Source of the DNA: DATIBL01 sp035457505
GTDB taxonomy: Bacteria; Patescibacteriota; Minisyncoccia; Phycocordibacterales; UBA6899
Assembly (NCBI GenBank): GCA_035457505.1
Contig: DATIBL010000077.1
Location: 1-6,971, forward strand
Length of the DNA: 6,971 bases
Reading direction: 5' to 3'
Within the stretch, counting starts at the first letter, position 1. Each line of letters begins with the position of its first letter. The notes below the pieces were generated by a model. The model was not told where the DNA came from, searched no databases, and saw only the letters and a list, made by a program, of their open reading frames with translations. The translations under genes were made by a program, and so were the position numbers. Positions 1 through 4,845 of the stretch are shown piece by piece.

Positions 1-360
1 GGCATCCTCATTCGCGGTATCAAGAAGGAGGATGTCACGCGTGGACAAGTGCTTGCGAAGCCGGGTTCGGTTACGCCGCACACCGAGTTTGAGGCAGAGG
101 TCGTCATTCTTGCGAAGGAGGAAGGAGGTCGCCATACGCCGTTCTTCTCGGGATACAAGCCGCAGTTCTACATCCGCACCACGGACGTGACCGGCGAAGT
201 GACCCTTGCAGAAGGTGTTGAGATGGTGATGCCGGGCGACACCGCAAAGTTCAAGGTGAAGCTCATCGCACCGGTCGCGCTCGAGGAGCAGCAGCGCTTC
301 GCAATTCGCGAAGGCGGCAAGACCGTCGGTGCAGGCGTCGTGACCAAGATCACCGCGTAA
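1..360 (+). CDS. tuf: Elongation factor Tu, C-terminal part (5' end outside window)
   Basis: This is the last 119 codons of EF-Tu, the GTPase that delivers aminoacyl-tRNA to the ribosome. The reading frame is open from base 1 and ends at TAA 358-360. The visible part starts at the end of domain 2 (the RGI segment, then RGQVLAKPG) and contains all of domain 3. Family hallmarks are EGGRHTPFFSGYKPQFY, RTTDVTG, EGVEMVMPGD and the C-terminal RFAIREGGKTVGAGVV. These match bacterial EF-Tu closely and the ending is at the usual place, so the gene appears intact at its 3' end. It lies 22 nt upstream of rpsJ on the same strand, which is the classical order at the str/S10 operon junction, and no terminator is seen between them. 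Cotranscription with rpsJ is therefore likely. Confidence 0.98.
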   Translation, partial: GILIRGIKKEDVTRGQVLAKPGSVTPHTEFEAEVVILAKEEGGRHTPFFSGYKPQFYIRTTDVTGEVTLAEGVEMVMPGDTAKFKVKLIAPVALEEQQRFAIREGGKTVGAGVVTKITA

Positions 361-382
361 TTGGAGTATTGACCAGAGCATT

Positions 383-745
383 ATGACCACGTCCACAGAG
401 AAATCGAAAAGCGTTTCCGCGAAGCCGGCAAAGGACGGGATCCAGAAGCTGCGCATCCGAGTCCGCGCGTACGAGTACAAGATCCTCGACGCGTCGGTCC
501 GGCAGATCATGGACACCGCACTGCGCTATGACGCGAAGGTGCTTGGGCCTATTCCGCTCCCCACGCAGATCACGAAGTACACCGTCAATCGCTCGTCGTT
601 CATCTACAAGGATGCCCGCGAGCAGTTCGAGATGCGCGTCCACAAGCGCCTCATCGACATCATGAGCCCCACCCCGAAGGTGATCGAAGCGCTCACGAAT
701 TTGACGCTGCCTTCTGGCGTGAATATTGATGTCAAAATGATGTAA
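383..745 (+). CDS. rpsJ: 30S ribosomal protein S10 (NusE)
   Basis: A 120-aa protein of the 30S head that in many bacteria also acts as NusE in antitermination. The S10 core starts near residue 22 (QKLRIRVRAYEYKILD) and includes LGPIPLPTQITKYTV, the loop residues SSFIYKDAREQFE and MRVHKRLIDIMSPTPK, and ends GVNIDVKMM. It is about 17 residues longer than the roughly 103-aa E. coli protein because of a Lys/Ser/Thr-rich N-terminal tail (residues 1-19), probably disordered. ATG 383 is the first plausible start. The ribosome-binding site is weak: GGAG at 362-365 is 17 nt away and only AGAG is nearer, so translation may be coupled to tuf. Its 3' end may contain a weak promoter for the rplC unit (701-729). 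The next gene follows only after a 275-nt structured gap. Confidence 0.97.
   Translation: MTTSTEKSKSVSAKPAKDGIQKLRIRVRAYEYKILDASVRQIMDTALRYDAKVLGPIPLPTQITKYTVNRSSFIYKDAREQFEMRVHKRLIDIMSPTPKVIEALTNLTLPSGVNIDVKMM
701..729 (+). promoter_or_regulatory. Possible weak promoter inside the 3' end of rpsJ
   Basis: TTGACG (701-706) is followed after 17 nt by TATTGA (724-729). The -35 box is five of six to consensus and the -10 only three of six. If used, transcription would begin near 736, just upstream of the structured rpsJ-rplC gap, giving rplC-rplB a separate leader. Because it lies within coding sequence it may be chance, and read-through from tuf-rpsJ would explain expression equally well. Confidence 0.22.
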
Positions 746-1020
746 AACATCTGCACTCGGCACATTCCTTGGCTTTCCCTTGGAAAATCCCATCAACGTA
801 TAGGAATACGTCCCAGGGATATTTCCTCGGTCCAAGCCCTCGGACTGTTCACGATTGCATATGTTTTGGCGATTGTGACACGCATTCGCATCTTCGAACG
901 TACCATCATATCCGAAAGACGAACGTCCGCGCAGATCGCGGGAGGCGTTCGTCATTTGGGTATGTTTCGGATCGCGTGCGTTGTAGAACGCGGGCGGTTC
1001 GTCTCATCCACTCACTCACT
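746..1020 (+). promoter_or_regulatory. Candidate structured mRNA leader between rpsJ and rplC
   Basis: This 275-nt gap can fold into several stems. Element A has an outer stem 768-772/832-836, a ten-pair stem 782-791/816-826 with one bulged A at 821, and a perfect six-pair hairpin 796-801/806-811 with loop AGGA. A possible weaker stem, 845-851/875-880, follows. Element B stacks 910-917/965-972 (8 bp) on 918-925/946-953 (8 bp) and 927-931/937-941 (5 bp, five-nt loop). Element C is 978-982/987-991 with a four-nt loop. The arm GTTCGTC of element B recurs at 997-1003, so alternative pairings exist. No stem is followed by a U-tract, so these are not ordinary terminators. Ribosomal operons are often autoregulated by leaders; E. 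coli L4 binds the S10 leader, but upstream of rpsJ. A similar role here is an inference. Confidence 0.6.
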
Positions 1021-1632
1021 ATGAAATTCATATTAGGAACTAAAGAGGAAATGACCCAGTTCTTCACGGACGACGGGAAATGCGTCGCTGCGACCCTCAT
1101 CAACGCCGGACCGGTGACGGTCACCGACGTGAAGACGAAGGAGCGCGACGGATACGACGCCGTGCAGCTCGGGTATGGCACGCAGCTTGCCAAGCGGATC
1201 AAGAAACCGCAGCAGGGTGCGCTCAAGACCCTGGGGAATTTCCGCTGGCTTCGCGAGTTTCGCCCCAAGCAGGGCGTTCCCGAAGTGAAAATCGGCGACA
1301 TCGTTACGGTGTCGACGTTCGCAGTCGGTGAAAAAGTCACCGCAAGCGGCGTCACAAAGGGCAAGGGCTTCCAGGGCGTTGTGAAGCGCCATGGATTCCA
1401 CGGAGGTCCGCGATCCCACGGCCAGAAGCATTCCGAGCGCGAGCCGGGATCTATCGGCGCGACTGGCCCGCAGAAGGTTCTCAAGGGAACCCGCATGGCC
1501 GGACGCATGGGCGGCGACCGTGTGACCGTCAAAAATCTGAAGGTGCTTGCTGTCGACAGCACCAACAACCTTCTCCTCGTGTCGGGCGCGATCCCGGGAC
1601 GCCGAGGAACATTAGTCGAGATCGGAGCATAG
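1021..1632 (+). CDS. rplC: 50S ribosomal protein L3
   Basis: A 203-aa primary binding protein of 23S rRNA that nucleates 50S assembly. It begins MKFILGTKEEMTQ, the usual L3 start (KFILGxK, then a target at DDGK). The long internal finger carries GVTKGKGFQGVVKRHGF (residues 110-126), HGGPRSHGQKHSEREPGSIG (127-145) and KGTRMAGRMGGDRVTV (155-170), and the protein closes with SGAIPGRRGTLVEI. The loop after GSIG lacks the QTPG segment that contains the methylated Gln in E. coli L3. ATG 1021 is chosen because the protein there aligns with the family start; the frame stays open back to TTG 769, but that extension has no family resemblance. No Shine-Dalgarno precedes the start: instead CACT is repeated three times directly upstream (1009-1020). 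rplD follows after 4 nt. Confidence 0.97.
   Translation: MKFILGTKEEMTQFFTDDGKCVAATLINAGPVTVTDVKTKERDGYDAVQLGYGTQLAKRIKKPQQGALKTLGNFRWLREFRPKQGVPEVKIGDIVTVSTFAVGEKVTASGVTKGKGFQGVVKRHGFHGGPRSHGQKHSEREPGSIGATGPQKVLKGTRMAGRMGGDRVTVKNLKVLAVDSTNNLLLVSGAIPGRRGTLVEIGA
1624..1627 (+). promoter_or_regulatory. Shine-Dalgarno of rplD
   Basis: GGAG lies inside the last codons of rplC, 9 nt before the rplD ATG at 1637. It is the only convincing Shine-Dalgarno site among rpsJ, rplC, rplD, rplW and rplB, and its position before the rplC stop suggests translational coupling. Confidence 0.6.
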
Positions 1633-1636
1633 GCAT

Positions 1637-2320
1637 ATGGCAACAAAAGAGAAAAAGAGCCTCGAGGCTCCGGTCTATACGCAGGAAGGCAAGAAGTCCG
1701 GCACCGTCGCACTTCCGGAATCTGTTTTCGGAACCAAGTGGAACGCCGATCTTGTACACCAGGTTGTGACTGGCATCGCAGCGAACATGCGCCGCGTGAC
1801 CGCGCACACCAAGGACCGCAGTGAAGTTCGCGGAGGCGGCAAGAAGCCGTGGAAGCAGAAGGGCACCGGTCGCGCGCGCCACGGGTCGTCTCGTTCGCCG
1901 ATCTGGCGCCACGGAGGCGTGACGCACGGACCCCGCAACGACAAAGTCTATGCGGTGAAGATCAACCAGAAGATGCGCGCGAAGGCGCTCATGGCTGTGC
2001 TCGCGAAGAAATATCAGGATGGAGAAGTCCTCTTCCTTGATAAGGTCGCGATGCAGAACATCAAGGCGAAGGACGCGAAGGCGATGCTCGCGAAGTGGGG
2101 AGCAATCCCGGGCTACGAGTCGCTTTCGACCCGCCGCAACAACGCCGCATATATCGCGTTGCCAGAGTACGATGCAACGGTGCAGCGCTCGTTCCGCAAT
2201 TTTGGGAACCTGCGCGTATCGAGCGTCCGCAACCTGAACGCGTTCGATGCGATGAAGTACCGCTACGTGGTCGTCGTGGCGCCGGACGTTGCAGTCAAAT
2301 TTATCGAAGCTAAGGCGTAG
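1637..2320 (+). CDS. rplD: 50S ribosomal protein L4
   Basis: A 227-aa L4 (uL4), a protein of the peptide exit tunnel and, in E. coli, the autogenous repressor of the S10 operon. The N-terminal part fits the family (VALPESVFGTKWNADLVHQVV). The extended tunnel loop, residues 64-99, is rich in Gly, Lys and Arg: VRGGGKKPWKQKGTGRARHG, then RSPIWRHGGVTHGP. The C-terminal half runs through KINQKMRAKALMAVLA to NLNAFDAMKYRYVVVV, the usual closing strand. The length is normal. It starts 4 nt after the rplC stop and shares with rplW the junction pattern TAG-GCAT-ATG. If the upstream rpsJ-rplC leader is autoregulatory, L4 is the first ligand to consider, by analogy only. Confidence 0.97.
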   Translation: MATKEKKSLEAPVYTQEGKKSGTVALPESVFGTKWNADLVHQVVTGIAANMRRVTAHTKDRSEVRGGGKKPWKQKGTGRARHGSSRSPIWRHGGVTHGPRNDKVYAVKINQKMRAKALMAVLAKKYQDGEVLFLDKVAMQNIKAKDAKAMLAKWGAIPGYESLSTRRNNAAYIALPEYDATVQRSFRNFGNLRVSSVRNLNAFDAMKYRYVVVVAPDVAVKFIEAKA

Positions 2321-2324
2321 GCAT

Positions 2325-2759
2325 ATGGCTATCCTCGATCCGTTCAAGAAGAAGTCCGCCGCGCCTGCCAAGAAGGAGGCTGCTGCGAAGGGAGCGAAGG
2401 CCGACAAGGCTGCTCCGGCTACTGAGACCGCCGAGAAGGCGCTCGTCGCCGCACCCGTGCGCATGGAGGGAGGCCTCGCGATCACGGAGGTGCTCGTGCG
2501 TCCGTATGTCACGGAGCGCTCGACCGACCTCTCGGAGCGCGGCGTCTATGCGTTCCTCGTGCACAACCGGGCGACCAAGCCCCAGATCGCGCTTGCGGTG
2601 CGCACTCTCTACAAGGTGACGCCGGAGAAAATCGCGGTCATGCGCGTGCACGCGAAGATGATGAAGAATCGCAAATCGAACCAGTCCGTGGTCAAGCGCC
2701 ACGCATACAAGAAAGCTCTTGTGTATCTCAAGTCGGGAGACAAGATTGAGGTCGTGTAA
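2325..2759 (+). CDS. rplW: 50S ribosomal protein L23 with long N-terminal extension
   Basis: A 144-aa L23, which sits at the tunnel exit and serves as docking site for trigger factor and SRP in bacteria. The family core starts near residue 52 (ITEVLVRPYVTERST) and continues YAFLVHNRATKPQIALAV, the loop VMRVHAKMMKNRK, and ends YLKSGDKIEVV. Before it lies an extension of about 50 residues: MAILDPFKKK, then an Ala/Lys-rich low-complexity stretch (residues 11-45). L23 is usually about 95-100 aa, so the extension is notable; it is probably flexible and exposed. ATG 2325 is preferred over the in-frame start at 2289 because it lies 4 nt after the rplD stop with the same local pattern as rplD. AAGG at 2312-2315 is a weak ribosome-binding site. 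rplB follows after 12 nt. Confidence 0.95.
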   Translation: MAILDPFKKKSAAPAKKEAAAKGAKADKAAPATETAEKALVAAPVRMEGGLAITEVLVRPYVTERSTDLSERGVYAFLVHNRATKPQIALAVRTLYKVTPEKIAVMRVHAKMMKNRKSNQSVVKRHAYKKALVYLKSGDKIEVV

Positions 2760-2771
2760 TCCAAACGGCAT

Positions 2772-3611
2772 ATGAAAAAATTCAAACCAACAACGCCGTC
2801 GTCTCGACACACGATCCTCACGTCCTATCGCACGGTCCTCTCCGGGCACAAGCGCACGAAGGGGCTCGTCACGGGAGGCAAGCACACGGGTGGACGCAAC
2901 AACCGCGGCCGCATCACGATGCGCTTCCGCGGAGGCGGCAACAAGCAGGCGGTCCGCTCGGTCGATTTCAAGTTCGACAAGCATGACATTCCGGCAAAGG
3001 TGGAGTCCGTCGAGTACGATCCGCTGCGCACGGCATTCATCTCGCTCGTCTGCTACAAGGATGGAGAGCGCCGGTACATCGTCGCGCCGAAGAGCGTGAA
3101 GGTGGGATCGACGATCATCGTGTCCGAGAAGGCACCGATCGCCCCAGGCAATCGGCTTCCGCTCAAGAAGATCCCGGTCGGGACACTCGTGTACAACGTC
3201 GAGCTGCAGCCGAATGGCGGCGGCAAGATCGCCCGCTCCGCAGGCAACTTCGCGGTCCTGATCGCGAACGACCTCGGATATGCGTATCTCAAGATGCCGT
3301 CATCCGAAGTGCGCAAGGTTCCGGAGCTCTGCTGGGCATCGATCGGCGAGTCGTCCAATCCGGAGAGGAAGCTCCGCAACGAGGGAAAGGCCGGACGCAA
3401 TCGCTGGCGCGGAATTCGTCCTCGCGTGCGCGGAAGCGCAATGAACGCGGTGGATCACCCGCATGGAGGTGGTGAGGGTCGCGCTGGACGCGGTCTGAAG
3501 CGCCAGAAGACCAAGTGGGGCAAGCCCGCAGGAAAGGGACAGAAGACGCGAAAGCCGAAAAAATACAGCAATGTTTTTATCGTCTCGCGCCGCAAGGTCG
3601 GGAAGAAGTAA
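2772..3611 (+). CDS. rplB: 50S ribosomal protein L2
   Basis: A full-length 279-aa L2, needed for subunit association and peptidyl-transferase activity. It begins with the normal N-terminal part (KFKPTTPSSRHTILTSY, then GGKHTGGRNNRGRITMRFRG). It continues through the RNA-binding core (VESVEYDPLRTAFISLV, GNRLPLKKIPVGTLVYNVEL, GGKIARSAGNFAVLI) to the signature VRGSAMNAVDHPHGGGEGRA, which contains the highly conserved His. The basic tail ends SRRKVGKK. The start lies 12 nt after rplW; no Shine-Dalgarno is visible within 15 nt, only ACGGCAT before ATG, so coupling to rplW is likely. In most bacteria rpsS follows immediately. Here the gene is followed by a structured element and a terminator, and the cluster ends. 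Confidence 0.98.
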   Translation: MKKFKPTTPSSRHTILTSYRTVLSGHKRTKGLVTGGKHTGGRNNRGRITMRFRGGGNKQAVRSVDFKFDKHDIPAKVESVEYDPLRTAFISLVCYKDGERRYIVAPKSVKVGSTIIVSEKAPIAPGNRLPLKKIPVGTLVYNVELQPNGGGKIARSAGNFAVLIANDLGYAYLKMPSSEVRKVPELCWASIGESSNPERKLRNEGKAGRNRWRGIRPRVRGSAMNAVDHPHGGGEGRAGRGLKRQKTKWGKPAGKGQKTRKPKKYSNVFIVSRRKVGKK

Positions 3612-3612
3612 C

Positions 3613-3717
3613 AATTTGAGTGCGCTGCTTTGTTGGCATCGTCGCGAGTCCCATCATCGTACTCCGAGTACGCCTCAGGGACATCGCGCCTCGCCGCCGC
3701 GCATCGCATCTCAAATT
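3613..3717 (+). ncRNA. Candidate structured RNA element downstream of rplB
   Basis: A nested hairpin begins 1 nt after the rplB stop. The outer stem pairs 3613-3620 with 3710-3717 (8 bp, perfect) and continues 3621-3624 with 3705-3708 past one bulged T at 3709. A large internal loop follows. The middle stem pairs 3643-3647 with 3684-3688 and 3648-3652 with 3678-3682, with one bulged A at 3683. The apical hairpin pairs 3658-3663 with 3667-3672 around CCG. No gene lies downstream before the terminator at 3742, so on the plus strand it is either a 3' UTR structure of the ribosomal mRNA or a processed small RNA. A closing stem, a central bubble and a terminal stem loosely recall 6S RNA, but it is much shorter and I see no further support. 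Confidence 0.45.
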
Positions 3718-3741
3718 CTTCCTTCTTTGTGAAGCAGCAAA

Positions 3742-3775
3742 AAAGAAAAAACACCCTTCGGGGTGTTTTTTCTTT
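3742..3775. terminator. Bidirectional UUCG-loop terminator after rplB
   Basis: The stem ACACCC/GGGTGT (3751-3756 and 3761-3766) closes a TTCG tetraloop. It is extended by A-rich and T-rich flanks that are perfectly complementary, so the whole 34 nt is an inverted repeat. A T-tract follows on both strands. It ends the rplB transcript from the left. Confidence 0.95.
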
Positions 3776-3830
3776 GTGGGAGACATCACTCTCTCTCGTG
3801 CGGTTTTTTCAGTCGGCGTACAAATACAAA

Positions 3831-3856
3831 CCCCGCTCGTGAGAGCGGGGGCTTTT
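3831..3856. terminator. Terminator of the minus-strand unit 4521-3869, probably bidirectional
   Basis: A perfect eight-pair stem CCCCGCTC/GAGCGGGG (3831-3838, 3843-3850) closes a GTGA loop. The plus side is followed by GCTTTT. Read on the minus strand, it is followed by TTTGTATTTGT. It lies 12 nt beyond the stop of the small minus-strand gene at 3869. Confidence 0.85.
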
Positions 3857-3868
3857 GGTATTCGATCA

Positions 3869-4018
3869 CTACAGTCCGGGATCATTCTTCCAGAAGTCAG
3901 CAAGGAATTGCCGGTACTTTTGGGAACGTGAGGAATTCTTGAAATTTCGGCACCAGATCGCTGTGGCCGCAAGAACGATGAATGCAAGAACAACGAAGGC
4001 TGTGGGCAATTCGCACAT
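3869..4018 (-). CDS. Small single-span membrane protein, 49 aa, unknown
   Basis: A short gene of 49 codons reading MCELPTAFVVLAFIVLAATA, then IWCRNFKNSSRSQ, ending DFWKNDPGL. Residues 6-22 are one strongly hydrophobic segment. A basic stretch (CRNFKNSSRSQKYR, residues 23-36) and an aromatic tail follow, so an N-out/C-in bitopic protein is likely by the positive-inside rule. Support for translation is good: AAGGAG (plus-strand positions 4027-4032) sits 8 nt before the ATG, and the gene lies between a larger upstream gene (32 nt away) and a strong terminator just downstream. It is probably the second gene of an operon with the 156-aa gene. I do not recognise a family. A C-terminal remnant of a larger gene is unlikely given its own start signals. 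Confidence 0.75.
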   Translation of the reverse strand: MCELPTAFVVLAFIVLAATAIWCRNFKNSSRSQKYRQFLADFWKNDPGL

Positions 4019-4050
4019 GTTCCGCGCTCCTTTTGTGAATTCGAAGGGGG

Positions 4051-4521
4051 TCAGTGTTTCGCAGCCGTATGCGAGGCGATGATCGCGTCGATGCGAGCTG
4101 TCTCGTCGAGAAGAAGTTTTTGGAAAAGTTCAGGATCGTTCTTGTATACGTCGTGTCCGGGGCGATGTTCGAGCGTTCGGGAGCGTTCGTTTGCGACAGG
4201 GAATTTTTCGAGCCCGCCGTTCTTGATGAACACGGGGATCGTCATGGACGGACGCAGGCCGATGCGATCAGCGATCTCGTCTGCCGCTCGCGACCGGATT
4301 GCCGGAATAAATGCAACAGCGAAGAGAATGCCTTCAAAACTTACCAGAGTGAGCTGGAAGGCGTCGTTTTCCGGCGTGTCAGGCGCAAAGAGGGAATACT
4401 CGAGCCGGGTGAAAAATTCACGGACTCCCGGTACCGGAGGACCCATCATGCCGATATACGACACGACAGTCGGGTCTGTGAGCATGCGGGCGACGATACG
4501 AACCTCAGATTCTTGGGACAT
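4051..4521 (-). CDS. Hypothetical protein, 156 aa
   Basis: An unrecognised protein starting MSQESEVRIVARML. AAGGAGG lies 5 nt before ATG 4521 and decides this start; the frame runs on upstream to 4632, but that part crosses the promoter and the preceding terminator. Residues 57-74 (FQLTLVSFEGILFAVAFI) are hydrophobic but lie in a context more like buried strands than a clear membrane span. Later come RLPS-type residues RIGLRPSMTIPVFI (87-99), a charged segment ERSRTLEHRPGHDVYKNDPE (112-131) and a C-terminal helix LFQKLLLDETARIDAIIASH. There is no signal peptide and no cysteine. A sigma-70-like promoter lies upstream and the 49-aa membrane protein follows by 32 nt, so the two are probably expressed together. 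I cannot assign a function. Confidence 0.85.
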   Translation of the reverse strand: MSQESEVRIVARMLTDPTVVSYIGMMGPPVPGVREFFTRLEYSLFAPDTPENDAFQLTLVSFEGILFAVAFIPAIRSRAADEIADRIGLRPSMTIPVFIKNGGLEKFPVANERSRTLEHRPGHDVYKNDPELFQKLLLDETARIDAIIASHTAAKH

Positions 4522-4552
4522 CACTGCCTCCTTGTGGTGAACAGCTCTAAGT

Positions 4553-4581
4553 ATACTAACACGAATAGAGATGTTTGTCCA
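4553..4581 (-). promoter_or_regulatory. Promoter of the minus-strand unit 4521-3869
   Basis: On the minus strand TGGACA (plus positions 4576-4581) is followed after 17 nt by TAGTAT (4553-4558). Both boxes are near consensus and the spacing is ideal. Transcription would start about 25 nt before the start codon at 4521. Confidence 0.7.
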
Positions 4582-4599
4582 TATTCTGTGCCGTGCGGG

Positions 4600-4629
4600 A
4601 AAAACAAAACGCCGCACTCTCGTGCGGCG
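4600..4629 (-). terminator. Terminator after the 22-aa gene
   Basis: An eight-pair stem (4610-4617 with 4622-4629) closes a four-nt loop. On the minus strand it is followed by GTTTTGTTTTT (complement of 4600-4610). The plus side lacks a T-tract, so it serves the minus-strand gene ending at 4642, 12 nt away. Confidence 0.85.
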
Positions 4630-4641
4630 CATGCGGAGAAA

Positions 4642-4710
4642 CTATTTTCCTACCTTCGCCTTTTTTGGCTTCTTCTTCTCCTTGCGGATCTTGTTGTCTC
4701 CTCGTCCCAT
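4642..4710 (-). CDS. Very short Lys-rich basic protein, 22 aa
   Basis: The frame reads MGRGDNKIRKEKKKPKKAKV-GK: 22 residues, 12 of them Lys or Arg. From memory it resembles short basic hypothetical proteins of many bacteria with a pattern like MGKGxxxSNREAKKPKK; the MGRGD start also recalls the ribosomal peptide THX, although the THX WRGTYGKYRP part is absent. It has its own extended -10 promoter about 30 nt upstream and a strong terminator 12 nt downstream, so a dedicated short transcript is well supported. There is no Shine-Dalgarno before the ATG. The product may bind nucleic acid or ribosomes, inferred from charge only. It could instead be a non-coding RNA with a chance frame, but the composition argues for coding. 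Confidence 0.6.
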   Translation of the reverse strand: MGRGDNKIRKEKKKPKKAKVGK

Positions 4711-4740
4711 GGAAAGATCGTGAATGATGATAACGCTGCT

Positions 4741-4749
4741 AGTATATCA
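4741..4749 (-). promoter_or_regulatory. Extended -10 promoter of the 22-aa gene
   Basis: On the minus strand the sequence is TGATATACT, a TGn element directly before TATACT (five of six). No good -35 lies at 17 nt, which is common for extended -10 promoters. It points to the gene starting at 4710 and lies back to back with the plus-strand promoter at 4784-4811. Confidence 0.55.
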
Positions 4750-4783
4750 CGCTTTAGTGTTCTTCCTTTTTGTTTTCCCCCGC

Positions 4784-4811
4784 TTGCACCAACCCCCTGG
4801 TCTGCTAGGCT
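4784..4811 (+). promoter_or_regulatory. Promoter of the 106-aa membrane protein gene
   Basis: TTGCAC (4784-4789) is followed after 16 nt by TAGGCT (4806-4811), with a TG one base upstream of the -10 making it an extended -10. The expected start is near 4818, giving a leader of about 28 nt. Confidence 0.5.
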
Positions 4812-4845
4812 CAGGACGGAATGGTCGTCAGTGAAGGAGTTTCTC

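Noticed and set aside
350..955. Long minus-strand frame antisense to rpsJ and the leader
   Set aside because: It mirrors the codon structure of rpsJ, has a composition typical of an antisense shadow, and has no start signals.
769..1020. An 84-residue in-frame N-terminal extension of L3 from TTG 769
   Set aside because: Its composition (many Ser, Arg, His, Cys) is unlike L3, the family start matches codon 1021, and the DNA is dominated by RNA stems.
746..1020. tRNA, T-box or CRISPR-like element in the rpsJ-rplC gap
   Set aside because: No cloverleaf, no T-arm or T-box sequence and no regularly spaced repeats are present.
906..1712. 268-codon minus-strand frame antisense to rplC
   Set aside because: Shadow of a certain gene in GC-rich DNA; sequence rich in Arg, Pro and Ser with no domain.
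3613..3775. Identification of the post-rplB element as 6S RNA
   Set aside because: Only the general stem-bubble-stem outline agrees; length is short and no promoter-like bubble or own promoter could be shown.
3620..3931. Plus- and minus-strand frames through the region after rplB
   Set aside because: They run through two terminators and the nested hairpin and have no ribosome-binding site or sensible composition.
4522..4632. 37-residue upstream extension of the 156-aa protein
   Set aside because: It crosses a good promoter and reaches the preceding terminator; AAGGAGG before 4521 fixes the start.
4054..4845. Upstream plus-strand extension of the 106-aa membrane protein gene
   Set aside because: It is antisense to three minus-strand elements; promoter and Shine-Dalgarno fit the start at 4846.
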